From positions 496,001 through 560,000 of the forward strand of contig CAWBGG010000002.1 in the NCBI GenBank assembly GCA_963788205.1: a stretch of DNA of 64,000 bases. The letters run 5' to 3'. A program made the position numbers and the translations under genes. Shown here piece after piece: positions 35,711 through 44,000 of this stretch. A model generated the notes under the pieces. The model was not told where the DNA came from. It did not search any database and saw only the letters and a program-made list of their open reading frames with translations. Source of the stretch: CAVVMA01 sp963788205 (lineage in GTDB: Bacteria > Desulfobacterota > Binatia > Binatales > Binataceae). Every line of letters starts with the position of its first letter. Position 1 is the stretch's first letter.

Positions 35711-35713
35711 TAG
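34619..35713 (+). CDS. IS630 family transposase
   Basis: 364 residues from ATG 34619 (or ATG 34625, better spaced from GGAGGAGG). Helix-turn-helix domains at the N-terminus (SPNLAVARKLGVTHQTVGKW; TRAMAKRSGLSQSMISRIW), then the DDE_3 catalytic domain with D in VLCVDEKAQIQ, D in LHLILDNYGTHK and E in NLVERWFALL, all present, so likely active. The frame has no stop inside the element: TAG at 35711-35713 is formed by the duplicated target TA plus the next host G. Confidence 0.95.
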   Translation: MPMRTGRPIAPLSLAAEERETLERWARRPKSAQALAQRSRMVLECAVGSPNLAVARKLGVTHQTVGKWRQRFLERRLDGLLDEPRPGAPRQVSDAQVERVVQLTLESTPADATHWSTRAMAKRSGLSQSMISRIWRAFALQPHRAEGFKLSKDPQFIDKVRDIVGLYLNPPDRALVLCVDEKAQIQALDRSQPLLPMRPGQAERRTADYKRHGTTNLFAALDAKTGTVIGEFHRRHRTAEFRSFLETIDAAVPPELDLHLILDNYGTHKTPATKRWLLRHARFHLHFTPTSGSWLNLVERWFALLTEKQLRRGVHRSTGELQAAIRRFLDSHNRNPKPFIWTKTADQILDSVARFCQRISNSGH

Positions 35714-35722
35714 CGCGCACCG

Positions 35723-36850
35723 ATGCCGCCGCGCTCCGACCCCGAACTAGATCGTCATTTCATGCGCCTGGCGCTGGGCCTCGCGCGCGACGCGTTGGGC
35801 ACCACTTCGCCTAATCCGGCGGTCGGATGCGTCATCGTTCGTGAGGGACGCATCGTAGGCAAAGGCGCGACGGCGCCCGGTGGCCGCCCCCACGCCGAGA
35901 CGATCGCTCTCGCCAAGGCGCGTGGCCGCGCGCGCGGAGCCACCGCGTACGTGACATTCGAGCCGTGTGCGCACTACGGTAAAACCCCGCCGTGCGTGCG
36001 CGCGCTGATCGACGCGGGCCTCGGCCGCGCCGTCATCGGATGCGTCGATCCATATCCGCCCGTGCGCGGGCGCGGGATCGCGGCGCTGCGCCGGGCCCGA
36101 GTTCGCGTCACGGTCGGCGTTCTCGAAGACGAATGCCTCGGTCTCAACGAGGGATTCATCACGCGCGTCAAGCGCGGACGGCCGTTCGTGACGCTCAAGC
36201 TGGCGATGTCGCTCGACGGCAGAATCGCTGCGGCGAGCGGCGACTCACGATGGATCAGCTCGGCGCCTGCGCGCGCGATGGTCCATCGATGGCGGCGCGA
36301 AGCCGATGCGGTGATGGTCGGCGCAGGCACCATAATCCGCGACAATCCGCGCCTGACCTGTCGGCTCAGGGGTGGACGCGATCCCGCGCGTGTGATTATC
36401 GACGGCAAGCTCCGGACTTCGCCGCGCGCGCGAGTGTTCCGTCTGCGATCGACCGCGCCGACAATTCTGGTCACCACCGCCGCGAATCTTCCGCGCGCCC
36501 ATCGGCGGTATGGAGCCCGAGTCGAGGTGATCGGCGCGCCGGCCGCCGGCGATTTGATCGCACTCGACGAGCTGATGCGCGAGTTCGGGCGCCGCGGATG
36601 GTCGCGAGTGCTGGTCGAAGGCGGAGCCCATCTGGCCGGCGCGGCGCTGCGGGCCGGAATCGTCGACCGGGTCGCACTGTTTATCGCGCCCACAATTCTG
36701 GGCGCGGGCCTGCCTGCGATCGAGGGTCTCGAAGTCGCGAAGGTTCGCGGCGGCCTGCTCCTCGATAATCTGTCGGCACGCCCGGTCGGCGCTGACTGGC
36801 TGATCGAAGCGCGGATTCACCACGTCCTCAAGCGCCCGCGGCGGCGCTGA
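35723..36850 (+). CDS. ribD: Riboflavin biosynthesis bifunctional deaminase/reductase RibD
   Basis: 375 residues. The deaminase domain (1-~145) has zinc ligands HAE (GRPHAETIALA) and PCAHYGKTPPC; the reductase domain (~150-365) has VTLKLAMSLDGRIA, GAGTIIRDNP and RVLVEGGAHLAGAAL. It deaminates and reduces the GTP-derived pyrimidine in riboflavin synthesis. No ribosome site is visible before ATG 35723, because the IS ends only 11 bp upstream; ATG 35762 is a possible start. Expression may depend on the IS or read-through from nrdR. Confidence 0.93.
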   Translation: MPPRSDPELDRHFMRLALGLARDALGTTSPNPAVGCVIVREGRIVGKGATAPGGRPHAETIALAKARGRARGATAYVTFEPCAHYGKTPPCVRALIDAGLGRAVIGCVDPYPPVRGRGIAALRRARVRVTVGVLEDECLGLNEGFITRVKRGRPFVTLKLAMSLDGRIAAASGDSRWISSAPARAMVHRWRREADAVMVGAGTIIRDNPRLTCRLRGGRDPARVIIDGKLRTSPRARVFRLRSTAPTILVTTAANLPRAHRRYGARVEVIGAPAAGDLIALDELMREFGRRGWSRVLVEGGAHLAGAALRAGIVDRVALFIAPTILGAGLPAIEGLEVAKVRGGLLLDNLSARPVGADWLIEARIHHVLKRPRRR

Positions 36851-36925
36851 AGCGCACGCTCGCGGGTGGCGTCCTTCTCAGCATTTCGGGGCGGTGATAC
36901 ACTTCGCGTTGGAAGCAAGATCGAG

Positions 36926-38152
36926 ATGTCCGAGACCACTCTGTCCGAGACCAACCTGGAAGACGTTTTCAGCCGCATCAGGGCCGGCAAGATGGTGCTG
37001 ATGGCGCTGGACGACGGCGCCGACGCCGAGGGCGACCTCGTGATGGCGGCCGAGAAAGTCACGCCCGAGCACGTGAACTTCATGGCGATTCACGCCCGCG
37101 GGATCATCTCGATCGCGATTCCCGACAAGCGGATGCGGGAGCTCGGAATTCCGCTGGTGCCGTTCACGCACGGCGTCGAGGTCACCGAGCAGGCGGGTGC
37201 GCTGGTCGAAGCGCGCGAAGGCGTCACCACCGGCATCTCGGCCGCCGATCGCGCGCGAACTATCCAGACCGTCGCCTCGGAGAATTCGGGCCCCGGCGAC
37301 ATCGTAATGCCGGGCCATGTATTACCGCTGATGACGCTGCCGGGCGGGGTGCTGATGCGGATGGGGCGTGCCGAGGGCGCGATCGATATCGTACGCGGCG
37401 CCGGGATGCGTCCGGCGGCGGCGCTCTGCACGATTCTGCGCGAAGACGGCGAGTCGGCGCGGATGGCCGAGTTGCGCGATTTCGCCGCGCGGCATTCGAT
37501 CCCGATCGGCTTCATCAGGGACCTGGTTTCGTATCGGCTGACCAGCGAATTGCTGGTGCAACGCGTCGCCGACGCGAAGTTCCCGATCCCGGCGGGCGAG
37601 TTGCGCGCGATCGTGTTTCGTAACATCGTCGATGGCCGCGAGCATCTGGCGTTGGTCAAGGGCGAGGTCGGCGGCGGCCGTCCCGCACTGGTGCGGCTTC
37701 ATTCGGAGTGCCTGACCGGCGATGTGTTTGGGTCCAGCCGCTGCGATTGTGGCGAGCAGCTGAATGAATCGATCGCACGGATTCTGGCGGCCGGCGCCGG
37801 CGTGATCATCTATTTGCATCAGGAGGGGCGCGGCATCGGACTGGGCAACAAGCTGAGGGCCTACGCGCTGCAGGACGGCGGCCTTGATACCGTCGAGGCC
37901 AACCTGGAGCTGGGCTTCAAGGAGGATCTCCGCGACTACGGGATCGGCGCGCAAATTTTGCGCGACCTCGGAGTCGGCGAGGTCCATCTGCTGACCAACA
38001 ATCCGGGCAAGCTCGAGAGCCTGCGCCGCTACGGCGTACGCGTCACGCGCGTGCCGATCGAAGTCACGCCGCATAGCGGGAATATCGACTACCTGCGCAC
38101 CAAGAAAGAAAAGCTCGGCCATCTGTTCTCCGAGCTCAAGCTGATTACCTGA
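36926..38152 (+). CDS. ribBA: RibBA: GTP cyclohydrolase II fused to a degenerate DHBP synthase domain
   Basis: 408 residues from ATG 36926 (MSETTLSETN). The C-terminal RibA domain (~205-400) is intact: HSECLTGDVFGSSRCDCG (zinc Cys), YLHQEGRGIGLGNKLRAYALQ and LLTNNPGKL. The N-terminal RibB domain (~1-200) has the fold (EAREGVTTGISAADRARTI; MPGHVLPL) but lacks key residues: the usual acidic loop DDEDRENEGD is DDGADAEGD, and the catalytic HTEA is RAEG. GTP cyclohydrolase II activity is expected, but DHBP synthase activity is doubtful. The gene lies 75 bp from ribD and 6 bp from nusB; ribE and ribH, often found here, are absent. Confidence 0.93.
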   Translation: MSETTLSETNLEDVFSRIRAGKMVLMALDDGADAEGDLVMAAEKVTPEHVNFMAIHARGIISIAIPDKRMRELGIPLVPFTHGVEVTEQAGALVEAREGVTTGISAADRARTIQTVASENSGPGDIVMPGHVLPLMTLPGGVLMRMGRAEGAIDIVRGAGMRPAAALCTILREDGESARMAELRDFAARHSIPIGFIRDLVSYRLTSELLVQRVADAKFPIPAGELRAIVFRNIVDGREHLALVKGEVGGGRPALVRLHSECLTGDVFGSSRCDCGEQLNESIARILAAGAGVIIYLHQEGRGIGLGNKLRAYALQDGGLDTVEANLELGFKEDLRDYGIGAQILRDLGVGEVHLLTNNPGKLESLRRYGVRVTRVPIEVTPHSGNIDYLRTKKEKLGHLFSELKLIT

Positions 38153-38158
38153 GCTCTT

Positions 38159-38602
38159 ATGGGACTCCGACACCTGGGCCGGGAGCTGGCGCTCCAGGCG
38201 CTCTATCAGATTGATCTGAGCGGCGATCCCGCGCGCGAGCATCCGGCGCTGTCCGCAAATTTTGCGGCCGACGAGCGCGCCCGCGCATTCGCGATCGAGC
38301 TCGTAGAAGGGGTCTGCCGCGAGCGTGTGGTGCTCGACAAGCATCTGGTGGAAGTGCTCGAGAACTGGTCGATCGAGCGCCTCTCCCGGGTTGATCATAA
38401 CGTGCTGAGAATTGCGCTGTACGAGCTGCTTCAGGAGCCGGCTATTCCGGCCCGGGTCACGATGGACGAAGCGATCGAGCTGGCCAAGCGCTTCGGCGAT
38501 CGCGATTCGGGCCGCTTCGTCAACGGCGTGCTGGACCGGCTGGCCGAACGGCTCGGGGTCAAAGGCAAGGGTGAAGAGCGCGGCGCGGCGAAATCCGATT
38601 AG
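38159..38602 (+). CDS. nusB: Transcription antitermination factor NusB
   Basis: 147 residues, all-helical NusB family: LGRELALQALYQIDLSG at the start and the conserved C-terminal block VTMDEAIELAKRFGDRDSGRFVNGVLDRL. It binds boxA RNA with NusE (S10) in rRNA antitermination. It follows ribBA by 6 bp, as in the common rib-nusB operon, and overlaps lptE by 32 bp. Confidence 0.95.
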   Translation: MGLRHLGRELALQALYQIDLSGDPAREHPALSANFAADERARAFAIELVEGVCRERVVLDKHLVEVLENWSIERLSRVDHNVLRIALYELLQEPAIPARVTMDEAIELAKRFGDRDSGRFVNGVLDRLAERLGVKGKGEERGAAKSD

Positions 38603-39179
38603 GCTGGGCGCGCTCGCGCTCGCAGCCGTGCTGGCCGGCGGATGCGGCTATCACTTTGCCGCCGCCGGGAGCGGACTGCCCGCCAGCGCGCAGACCATCT
38701 ACGTCGACAACTTCTCCAACCGCTCGCGAATTACCGGACTCAACGACCAGTTCGCGCGCTATCTCAAGGACGAGATCGCTAGCCACAAGCGGCTCACGGT
38801 GGTTGACGATCCCGCGCACGCCGACCTGAGCTTGAGCGGCCAGATCCTCAGCGCCGAGCAGCATCCGACCACCTTTAACTCGGTCGACGAGCCGACTCAG
38901 TTCCAGACCATGATCGCGGTCAGCGCGAACTTGCGCGACAACCGCACCAGCAAAATCGTCTGGCACACGGGGCGTCTGGGGGCGGGCGCGTTCTACGCCG
39001 TGGTCCCGCAGGCGGTGGTCGCGACCTCGCCGGAATTTCTCCAGCAGAACCTGCGCCAGCGCGATATCAGCCAACTACCCGACGTGCAGCTTGCCCAGAC
39101 CCAGCGCGCGTCTGCACAGGACCAGTACTTGACCAGCCTCGCGCATAACCTCTACGCCAACATGTCCGAGGGATTCTGA
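38571..39179 (+). CDS. lptE: LPS-assembly lipoprotein LptE-like
   Basis: GTG 38571, overlapping the end of nusB, gives 202 residues with a signal and lipobox LAAVLAGGCGYHF, then the LptE pattern: GLPASAQTIYVDNFSNRS, and ARYLKDEIASHKRLTVVDDPAHADLSLSG. LptE plugs and helps assemble the LptD translocon for LPS export. The next gene is holA, the same order (lptE-holA-rpsT) as in many proteobacteria. Confidence 0.85.
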   Translation: MKSAARRNPIRLGALALAAVLAGGCGYHFAAAGSGLPASAQTIYVDNFSNRSRITGLNDQFARYLKDEIASHKRLTVVDDPAHADLSLSGQILSAEQHPTTFNSVDEPTQFQTMIAVSANLRDNRTSKIVWHTGRLGAGAFYAVVPQAVVATSPEFLQQNLRQRDISQLPDVQLAQTQRASAQDQYLTSLAHNLYANMSEGF

Positions 39180-39247
39180 CCGGCTTGGCGGTCGCGAGGG
39201 GCGGCTGAGATGGCGTCAGGATTTACTCCGGCGGTGGTGTGCTTGCG

Positions 39248-40303
39248 ATGGCGGTAGAAACCGCCCTTTCGTTTCTGCGCATCCTCGCGCAGGGCAGGCC
39301 GCTGCCCAAGGTAATTGCGATCTGCGGGCCGCAGGCCTTCCTGCGTGAGTATGTTCTCGACGCGGCGCGAGCCAGGCTCGCCCGCGATGGACACCGGCCG
39401 CGCACGGTCCAGACCGGCGCGTCCAGCGGTCTTGACGCCGCGCTTGCCGAGATTCAGGCGCCCGATCTCTTCGCGCCCAAAAGCGCGATCGTATGCCGCA
39501 TTCCGCGCGCGCGCCGCGGCCAGGACGACGATGCCGACGCCGAAACGGAGCCGCGCTCCGGCGCCAAGAGCGGTGAGGCGGCGCTGGCCGACCTGATCGA
39601 TCGCAAGCGCCTGGCGGCCGAATTGGTCCTCGCCTACGAGCGCGATTCGGTACCGGCGAAGATTCGCCGCTCGGTGGAGCGCGAGGGGATGGTGGTGAAC
39701 TGCACGCGGCCGTTCGACAACCAGCTCGCGCAGTACGCGCAGGCCTTCGCGCAGGCGCTGGAGTTGAAGCTCGCCAATGATGCCGCCGAGGCGCTGGTAT
39801 CGCGCTATGCGGCCGATCTGGCTGCGATGGCCAACGCACTGGCCAAGGCCGCGCTCCATTTCAGCACCGGTCATCGCCTGCAGGCCGCCGATCTGAGCGA
39901 GGCCGGCGGGCAGCGCACGCCGGAGCTATTCGAGCTCGCGGAGAGCCTCGCACGCGGCCAGACCGCGCTGACGCTCGCGTTGCTGGATCGCGCGATTGCG
40001 CTGGGGCGCGACGTGTTCGAGATTCTGGCGGTCGAAGTTATCCCGGTGGTTCGCCGGATGACGCTGGCGGCGGCGATGCTGGAGCGGGGTCGCGGTACGG
40101 GCGAGATCGCCTCTGCGATGGGGCTCAATCCGGCCAGCGGCCTGATGTCACGCGCGGTCGAGGGCGCGCGTCGCTTCAGATTCGAGCGGCTGCGCCGCGC
40201 CCATCAGACGCTCTGCGAGCTCGACGCAGGATTCAAGATGGGCTTAGTGCGCGAACGCGAAGCCGCGCTCGCGAAGATGCTGGTCGAATTGATGTCGCCG
40301 TGA
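39248..40303 (+). CDS. holA: DNA polymerase III delta subunit HolA
   Basis: About 351 residues from ATG 39248 (MAVETALSFLR); GTG 39239 is possible. The AAA+-like N-terminal domain begins IAICGPQAFLREYVLDAAR and has the DLFAPKSAIVCR segment; the central and C-terminal parts carry LVSRYAADLAAMANALAKAAL and the collar domain ending FKMGLVREREAALAKMLVELM. Delta opens the beta clamp in the clamp loader. There is a 40-residue charged insert at ~95-120 (RRGQDDDADAETEP). Confidence 0.88.
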   Translation: MAVETALSFLRILAQGRPLPKVIAICGPQAFLREYVLDAARARLARDGHRPRTVQTGASSGLDAALAEIQAPDLFAPKSAIVCRIPRARRGQDDDADAETEPRSGAKSGEAALADLIDRKRLAAELVLAYERDSVPAKIRRSVEREGMVVNCTRPFDNQLAQYAQAFAQALELKLANDAAEALVSRYAADLAAMANALAKAALHFSTGHRLQAADLSEAGGQRTPELFELAESLARGQTALTLALLDRAIALGRDVFEILAVEVIPVVRRMTLAAAMLERGRGTGEIASAMGLNPASGLMSRAVEGARRFRFERLRRAHQTLCELDAGFKMGLVREREAALAKMLVELMSP

Positions 40304-40374
40304 CGCCGCGCCCGGTTTGAGCGCCTCGCGGGCGAAAGCCAGATGAGGCTGTCCGCGGCTCTGGGAAAATCGCG

Positions 40375-40665
40375 TTACGCCTTAGCCGCGGTAGCGTGCG
40401 TGCGATGGAGCCGTTTGGCGAGCCGGGAGATCTTTCGCGAAGCGGTATTGCGATGGACCGCGCCCTTGGCCACCGCCTTGAATAAGGCCTTGGTAGCCTG
40501 CTTCAGTTCTTCGCTCGCGACCGCGGCATCCTTGCCCGCTATCGCGTCACCCGCGCTCTTGAGCGCGGAGTGAACGTGGCTTTTGATCGCGCGATTGCGC
40601 TCGTAACGTTTTACGTTCTGCCGCCGGCGCTTCTCGGCCGACGGATGTACAGGAATATGCGGCAT
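40375..40665 (-). CDS. rpsT: 30S ribosomal protein S20
   Basis: 96 residues, very basic and helical: HPSAEKRRRQNVKRYERNRAIKS and KGAVHRNTASRKISRLAKRLH are the S20 hallmarks. It binds 16S rRNA early in 30S assembly. Convergent with holA, 71 bp apart. Confidence 0.96.
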   Translation of the reverse strand: MPHIPVHPSAEKRRRQNVKRYERNRAIKSHVHSALKSAGDAIAGKDAAVASEELKQATKALFKAVAKGAVHRNTASRKISRLAKRLHRTHATAAKA

Positions 40666-40701
40666 AGTTCACGCAGACTAACAGCCGGCGCGCCGCCGCT
40701 C

Positions 40702-40729
40702 AATATCGCCATCAGGTGGGTGATGTCAG
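40702..40729 (-). promoter_or_regulatory. Predicted promoter for rpsT
   Basis: On the minus strand CTGACA (40729-40724), 16-bp spacer, GATATT (40707-40702), about 37 bp before the rpsT start. It is a moderate sigma70 match. The remaining sequence to 40876 holds no gene. Confidence 0.3.
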
Positions 40730-40876
40730 TTTGAAAATTGGCCTTCGAACCGAGCCGTTGCCGCACCATCGTCGCGATGTGCTCAAGGGATCATCCCAAG
40801 GCCGGAAGCGCCCACAGATCCGCGAAGGTCAGCAAGAAACGAATAGCGGGGGTCGCCACAAGGCCGCCTGCGCGCG

Positions 40877-41248
40877 TTGGGCAAAAGCCAAAAGAAATTC
40901 TCGGGCCCTACACCTACGCCATTTGACAAAGATGGTGCGCGTGATAGTGATATCGAATATGATATCATGACGCTCAGGAATATAGCTGAGTTGCGGCGGC
41001 GGATAGAGGAACTTCGAGGACAGGGGCAGGTTCCCAGCCGCGTGTTGGAGAACCTCGCGAAGGCGATCGGACGCCAACGGCGCAAGAACGGCAAGCATCC
41101 AATATTTGAGATGCCTGGTAGGCGACCGCTGCCTATTCCGCATCATTCTCGACCAATGAAGAATCGTACAAAAGAGGCCATACTTACCCAACTTGAAGGC
41201 GATCTCTGGGCAATAGAGGAAAAACTCTCGAATGAAACAGAGCGGTGA
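40877..41248 (+). CDS. HicA-like toxin candidate, extended form
   Basis: 123 residues from 40877, or 93 from ATG 40967 (MTLRNIAELRRRIEEL). The last half has the HicA dsRBD-like pattern: KHPIFEMPGRRPLPIPHHSRPMK with the catalytic-type His in KHPIF, then RTKEAILTQLEGDL. HicA toxins cleave mRNA. The N-terminal half (RRRIEELRGQGQVPSRVLENLAKAIGR) is longer than in classical ~60-residue HicA. It overlaps the HicB gene by 17 bp. A TTGACA (40923) and the inverted GATATC-N6-GATATC (about 40949-40966) lie immediately before ATG 40967 and may be promoter and operator, which would favour the short start. The locus is more AT-rich than its surroundings, suggesting transfer. Confidence 0.6.
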   Translation: MGKSQKKFSGPTPTPFDKDGARDSDIEYDIMTLRNIAELRRRIEELRGQGQVPSRVLENLAKAIGRQRRKNGKHPIFEMPGRRPLPIPHHSRPMKNRTKEAILTQLEGDLWAIEEKLSNETER

Positions 41249-41780
41249 AATGGTGGCTCGGGGCAAGAATGACGCTAAGTCTTATTTGCGACTTCCTTAC
41301 GCCAGAATTTTGATTCCCGAGCCTGAAGGCGGTTTTTTTGCAGAGATTCTGGAGTTTCCCGGATGCATCGCTGAGGGAGAAACGCCAGACGAGGCTTTTC
41401 ACAACCTGGAGAGTGTCGCCGAGTCATGGATTGAGAGTTGTCTTGAGCAAGGACAAGAAATTCCGCCGCCCTCAGCGAATCATGCATATTCGGGGAAAAT
41501 TGCGTTGAGACTTCCACGTGACCTACATCAACTCGCGGCGCGCAAGGCCCAGCGCGACGGGGTTAGCGTAAATCAGATCCTTGTGACGGCGATCGCCGCT
41601 TGGGTCGGCGCCGATAATCTCTTTGAGCGAATTGCCCGCAAGATTGAAATGACCGTCATTCAGAACTCATACAGCCATGCATCGCGCACCTGCCGGCTCC
41701 CCGCGGCGATGCATACGGTCACGCCCGCAGCACCCGCGCCCATCGAGCGGCGCGCGCACAAGCGGCGCTTCAGATTTTGA
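41232..41780 (+). CDS. HicB-family antitoxin with C-terminal RHH-type domain
   Basis: 182 residues. The N-terminal HicB fold is clear: ILIPEPEGGFFAEILEFPGCIAEGETPDEAFHNLESVAESWIE. A DNA-binding ribbon-helix-helix-like segment follows (GKIALRLPRDLHQLAARKAQRDGVSVNQILVTAIAAWVG), then a basic tail. HicB proteins neutralise HicA and repress the operon. It is coupled by overlap to the HicA-like gene. Confidence 0.82.
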   Translation: MKQSGEMVARGKNDAKSYLRLPYARILIPEPEGGFFAEILEFPGCIAEGETPDEAFHNLESVAESWIESCLEQGQEIPPPSANHAYSGKIALRLPRDLHQLAARKAQRDGVSVNQILVTAIAAWVGADNLFERIARKIEMTVIQNSYSHASRTCRLPAAMHTVTPAAPAPIERRAHKRRFRF

Positions 41781-41888
41781 TCCGTCTGCGGTGCGTAACC
41801 GTTCGCGCGGTCGATTGACTATTTGCCAGGGCCGGGAAAGACCGAAGCCGATGGCCGAACTCGACCAAACCTGAGTGTTGGTGCTGTC

Positions 41889-42197
41889 CTAGTTCGGGGG
41901 CGCTGGTCCTGATTTGACGGGCGGGGTGTCATTCAAAACCGGGCAGTCGTTGTACGTCCAGCCGACTATCGTGCCTTTTGGGTTGACAGTGAAGGTTCTT
42001 TCGCAGTCGTGCAGCAAGGATTGCGTAACCCAGGTGTCCGTTTTGCCGCCGTCAGCAAGGGCCGCGTGCTTGTCAGGTGCGCCCCATGCCGCGAGCAACT
42101 GGCTTTCCGGTTTGCCTACCCAATTGTTCATCAAGGCACGGGTGGCACATGCGCTGAAGACCGCAAGCGCGAGTGCGGCGGCGTTACGGAGCTTCAT
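41889..42197 (-). CDS. Small lipoprotein-like protein (SmpA/OmlA-type pattern)
   Basis: 102 residues. The N-terminus AAALALAVFSACATR is a likely lipobox, followed by WVGKPESQLLAAWGAPDKHAALADGGKTDTWV, a pattern (W-x-G-x-x-E-x-x-L-x-x-x-W-G-x-P) common in small outer-membrane lipoproteins of BamE/SmpA-like fold. A Cys pair (HDCERTF, NDCPVL) may form a disulfide. Function unknown; it ends 24 bp from the next minus-strand gene. Confidence 0.65.
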   Translation of the reverse strand: MKLRNAAALALAVFSACATRALMNNWVGKPESQLLAAWGAPDKHAALADGGKTDTWVTQSLLHDCERTFTVNPKGTIVGWTYNDCPVLNDTPPVKSGPAPPN

Positions 42198-42221
42198 CGT
42201 TCAAACCGACACACACTTTCA

Positions 42222-44000
42222 TCAGCTATCGGTCGGGGGAACGGGAAGTCGGGACCGAAGACGCAGCGGCGCCAAAAGAAGGGCGGCCAGGGTGGCAAGC
42301 GCGATCAAGCACCCCCAGTTAAAGGCCCGCGACGAGTACCAGAGCGTGACCCGACGGAAACCCGGCGTCAGCTTCACCGCCAACAATCCATCGTACGAGA
42401 CGACCTCGCCATCGGTTGACTGCCAGCCCGAATCGTAATTCTGGTTAATTACCAGCGTTGATCCCTGCGTATCCACTATGTACCTCAGTTCTTCGGGACT
42501 CCATCGGTCTTCGTGGACTATGCCCGGCCCGACAAGATACACTTCGCCCTTGTAGGCCGGGTCGTCTTCCGCGACCGCTGCGATGGGTAGCGCAAAGTCG
42601 TCGCTCTGGAAGCAGTTGATTACTCCCTGTCCCGCCATCACGTATCGCGTCCCCGTGGCCTGGAGGGCGTCTTCGCGTTGGATGGGGTCTTCGTGTTGCT
42701 TGAACGGACCTGATGGAACTGGTGGATATGGGGTAAACGCCACAAGATCCGGCGGTCCAATTGCCAACCCGACTAGCACGCCCGCGAGCACAATACGCAA
42801 GGCCAGGATCCGAGGTACAAAACTACCGAGATACTCGATGCCGAGGCCGACCAGCACCGCCAGACAGAAATCCACCATGATGAAATAGCGTGCGGCCAGC
42901 CGTAGCGCTGAGAAGACCGGTAGATAGTGCAGTAGCACCGATGGCGACCAGTTGCCGAAGGTATTGCCCAAGGCGAGCACGAAGAATATGCCCGCCAGAA
43001 TCAGCCAGGGGCGCGCCTGCCTGGGTGCGAAGACCGCGCCTATCGCCCCGATAAAGATGAACTCGGGGCTCAGATACGCAGTAACCCAGGCCATGGCCAT
43101 CCTGCCGGTGCGCAACCAGGGTAGATAACGAGACAAGCTAACATCGTGAGAGAACAGCATCGCCCAGTAATCACTCAGGGGAAACCAGTCTTGTGTAGCG
43201 GCGGTATGCCGCCAGCGTCCGGAAGCCATGACCGGCAGGATCTTCGGCGCCGCGAGGGCTGGACAAACCGCGAACGCAATCGCACACACTTTCAACGGCC
43301 GGAGATCGCGCCGTTCGACCGAAAGGATCACAGCCAACAGGGCAATCAGTAGTCCGCTATCCGTAACCGGATAAAGTCCCGCCTCGAACAACGAGAGCGC
43401 CATGATCGCCCCCATCAGCACCGGCCATCGCAATCGCCCATCCCGAACGCCCAGCAGGAATAGCGCGATCAGCCAAGGCGTGTAGGCGAATGCGAAGTGG
43501 TGCGGGCCGCCCGCGCCGAAGCGGGCATAAGGCCACGAACTCGACGGAGCCACGCACGCCATGCCGGCTGATGCCATCCATCCAAGACCAAGCACACGCC
43601 CGAGGACGTAGCCGCCTGCCCACAGGATCGCGAGATGCGCGACGAACTCGATGCCGAATCCCGCCGTTGAGCCGAACGCGAGGTGCAAGAGAAACCACGG
43701 CGACAACATCCGCGCGTCAGGATTCGCCAGCAGCGAGTTGCCGCCGCACAGATACGGGCTCCACGCCGGAAACTGGTGAAAGCTGACAGCGTTGATCGCC
43801 GACCAGTCCAGACTGCGGAACCGGTCCCAATCGTGAACAAGATAGGCCGAGTCCAGATGCTGGAGCAAAGGCCAGCTAAACACGGTCGCGAAAAGAACCG
43901 AAGCGCCGAACACCGCAAACGGCTCGGCCCGAGCCTGGGAAAGCGATTGCTGCGAGATCACCTTCACGGTACTCAGCGGCGCCGGACGCACTGCGGTCAC
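42222..44000 (-). CDS. Large polytopic membrane protein (YfhO-like / GT-C-like)
   Basis: GTG 44000 overlaps the preceding stop (GTGA), giving 592 residues; further upstream codons belong to the previous gene's region. The first loop has HDWDRFRSLDWSAINAVSFHQFPAWSPYLCGGNSLL, and about ten helices follow, with a periplasmic C-terminal domain (YIVDTQGSTLVINQNYDSGWQ) before a last helix. This layout is typical of YfhO/GT-C glycosyltransferases that use polyprenyl-linked sugars, with acidic residues in the first loop. Substrate unknown. Confidence 0.68.
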   Translation of the reverse strand: MTAVRPAPLSTVKVISQQSLSQARAEPFAVFGASVLFATVFSWPLLQHLDSAYLVHDWDRFRSLDWSAINAVSFHQFPAWSPYLCGGNSLLANPDARMLSPWFLLHLAFGSTAGFGIEFVAHLAILWAGGYVLGRVLGLGWMASAGMACVAPSSSWPYARFGAGGPHHFAFAYTPWLIALFLLGVRDGRLRWPVLMGAIMALSLFEAGLYPVTDSGLLIALLAVILSVERRDLRPLKVCAIAFAVCPALAAPKILPVMASGRWRHTAATQDWFPLSDYWAMLFSHDVSLSRYLPWLRTGRMAMAWVTAYLSPEFIFIGAIGAVFAPRQARPWLILAGIFFVLALGNTFGNWSPSVLLHYLPVFSALRLAARYFIMVDFCLAVLVGLGIEYLGSFVPRILALRIVLAGVLVGLAIGPPDLVAFTPYPPVPSGPFKQHEDPIQREDALQATGTRYVMAGQGVINCFQSDDFALPIAAVAEDDPAYKGEVYLVGPGIVHEDRWSPEELRYIVDTQGSTLVINQNYDSGWQSTDGEVVSYDGLLAVKLTPGFRRVTLWYSSRAFNWGCLIALATLAALLLAPLRLRSRLPVPPTDS

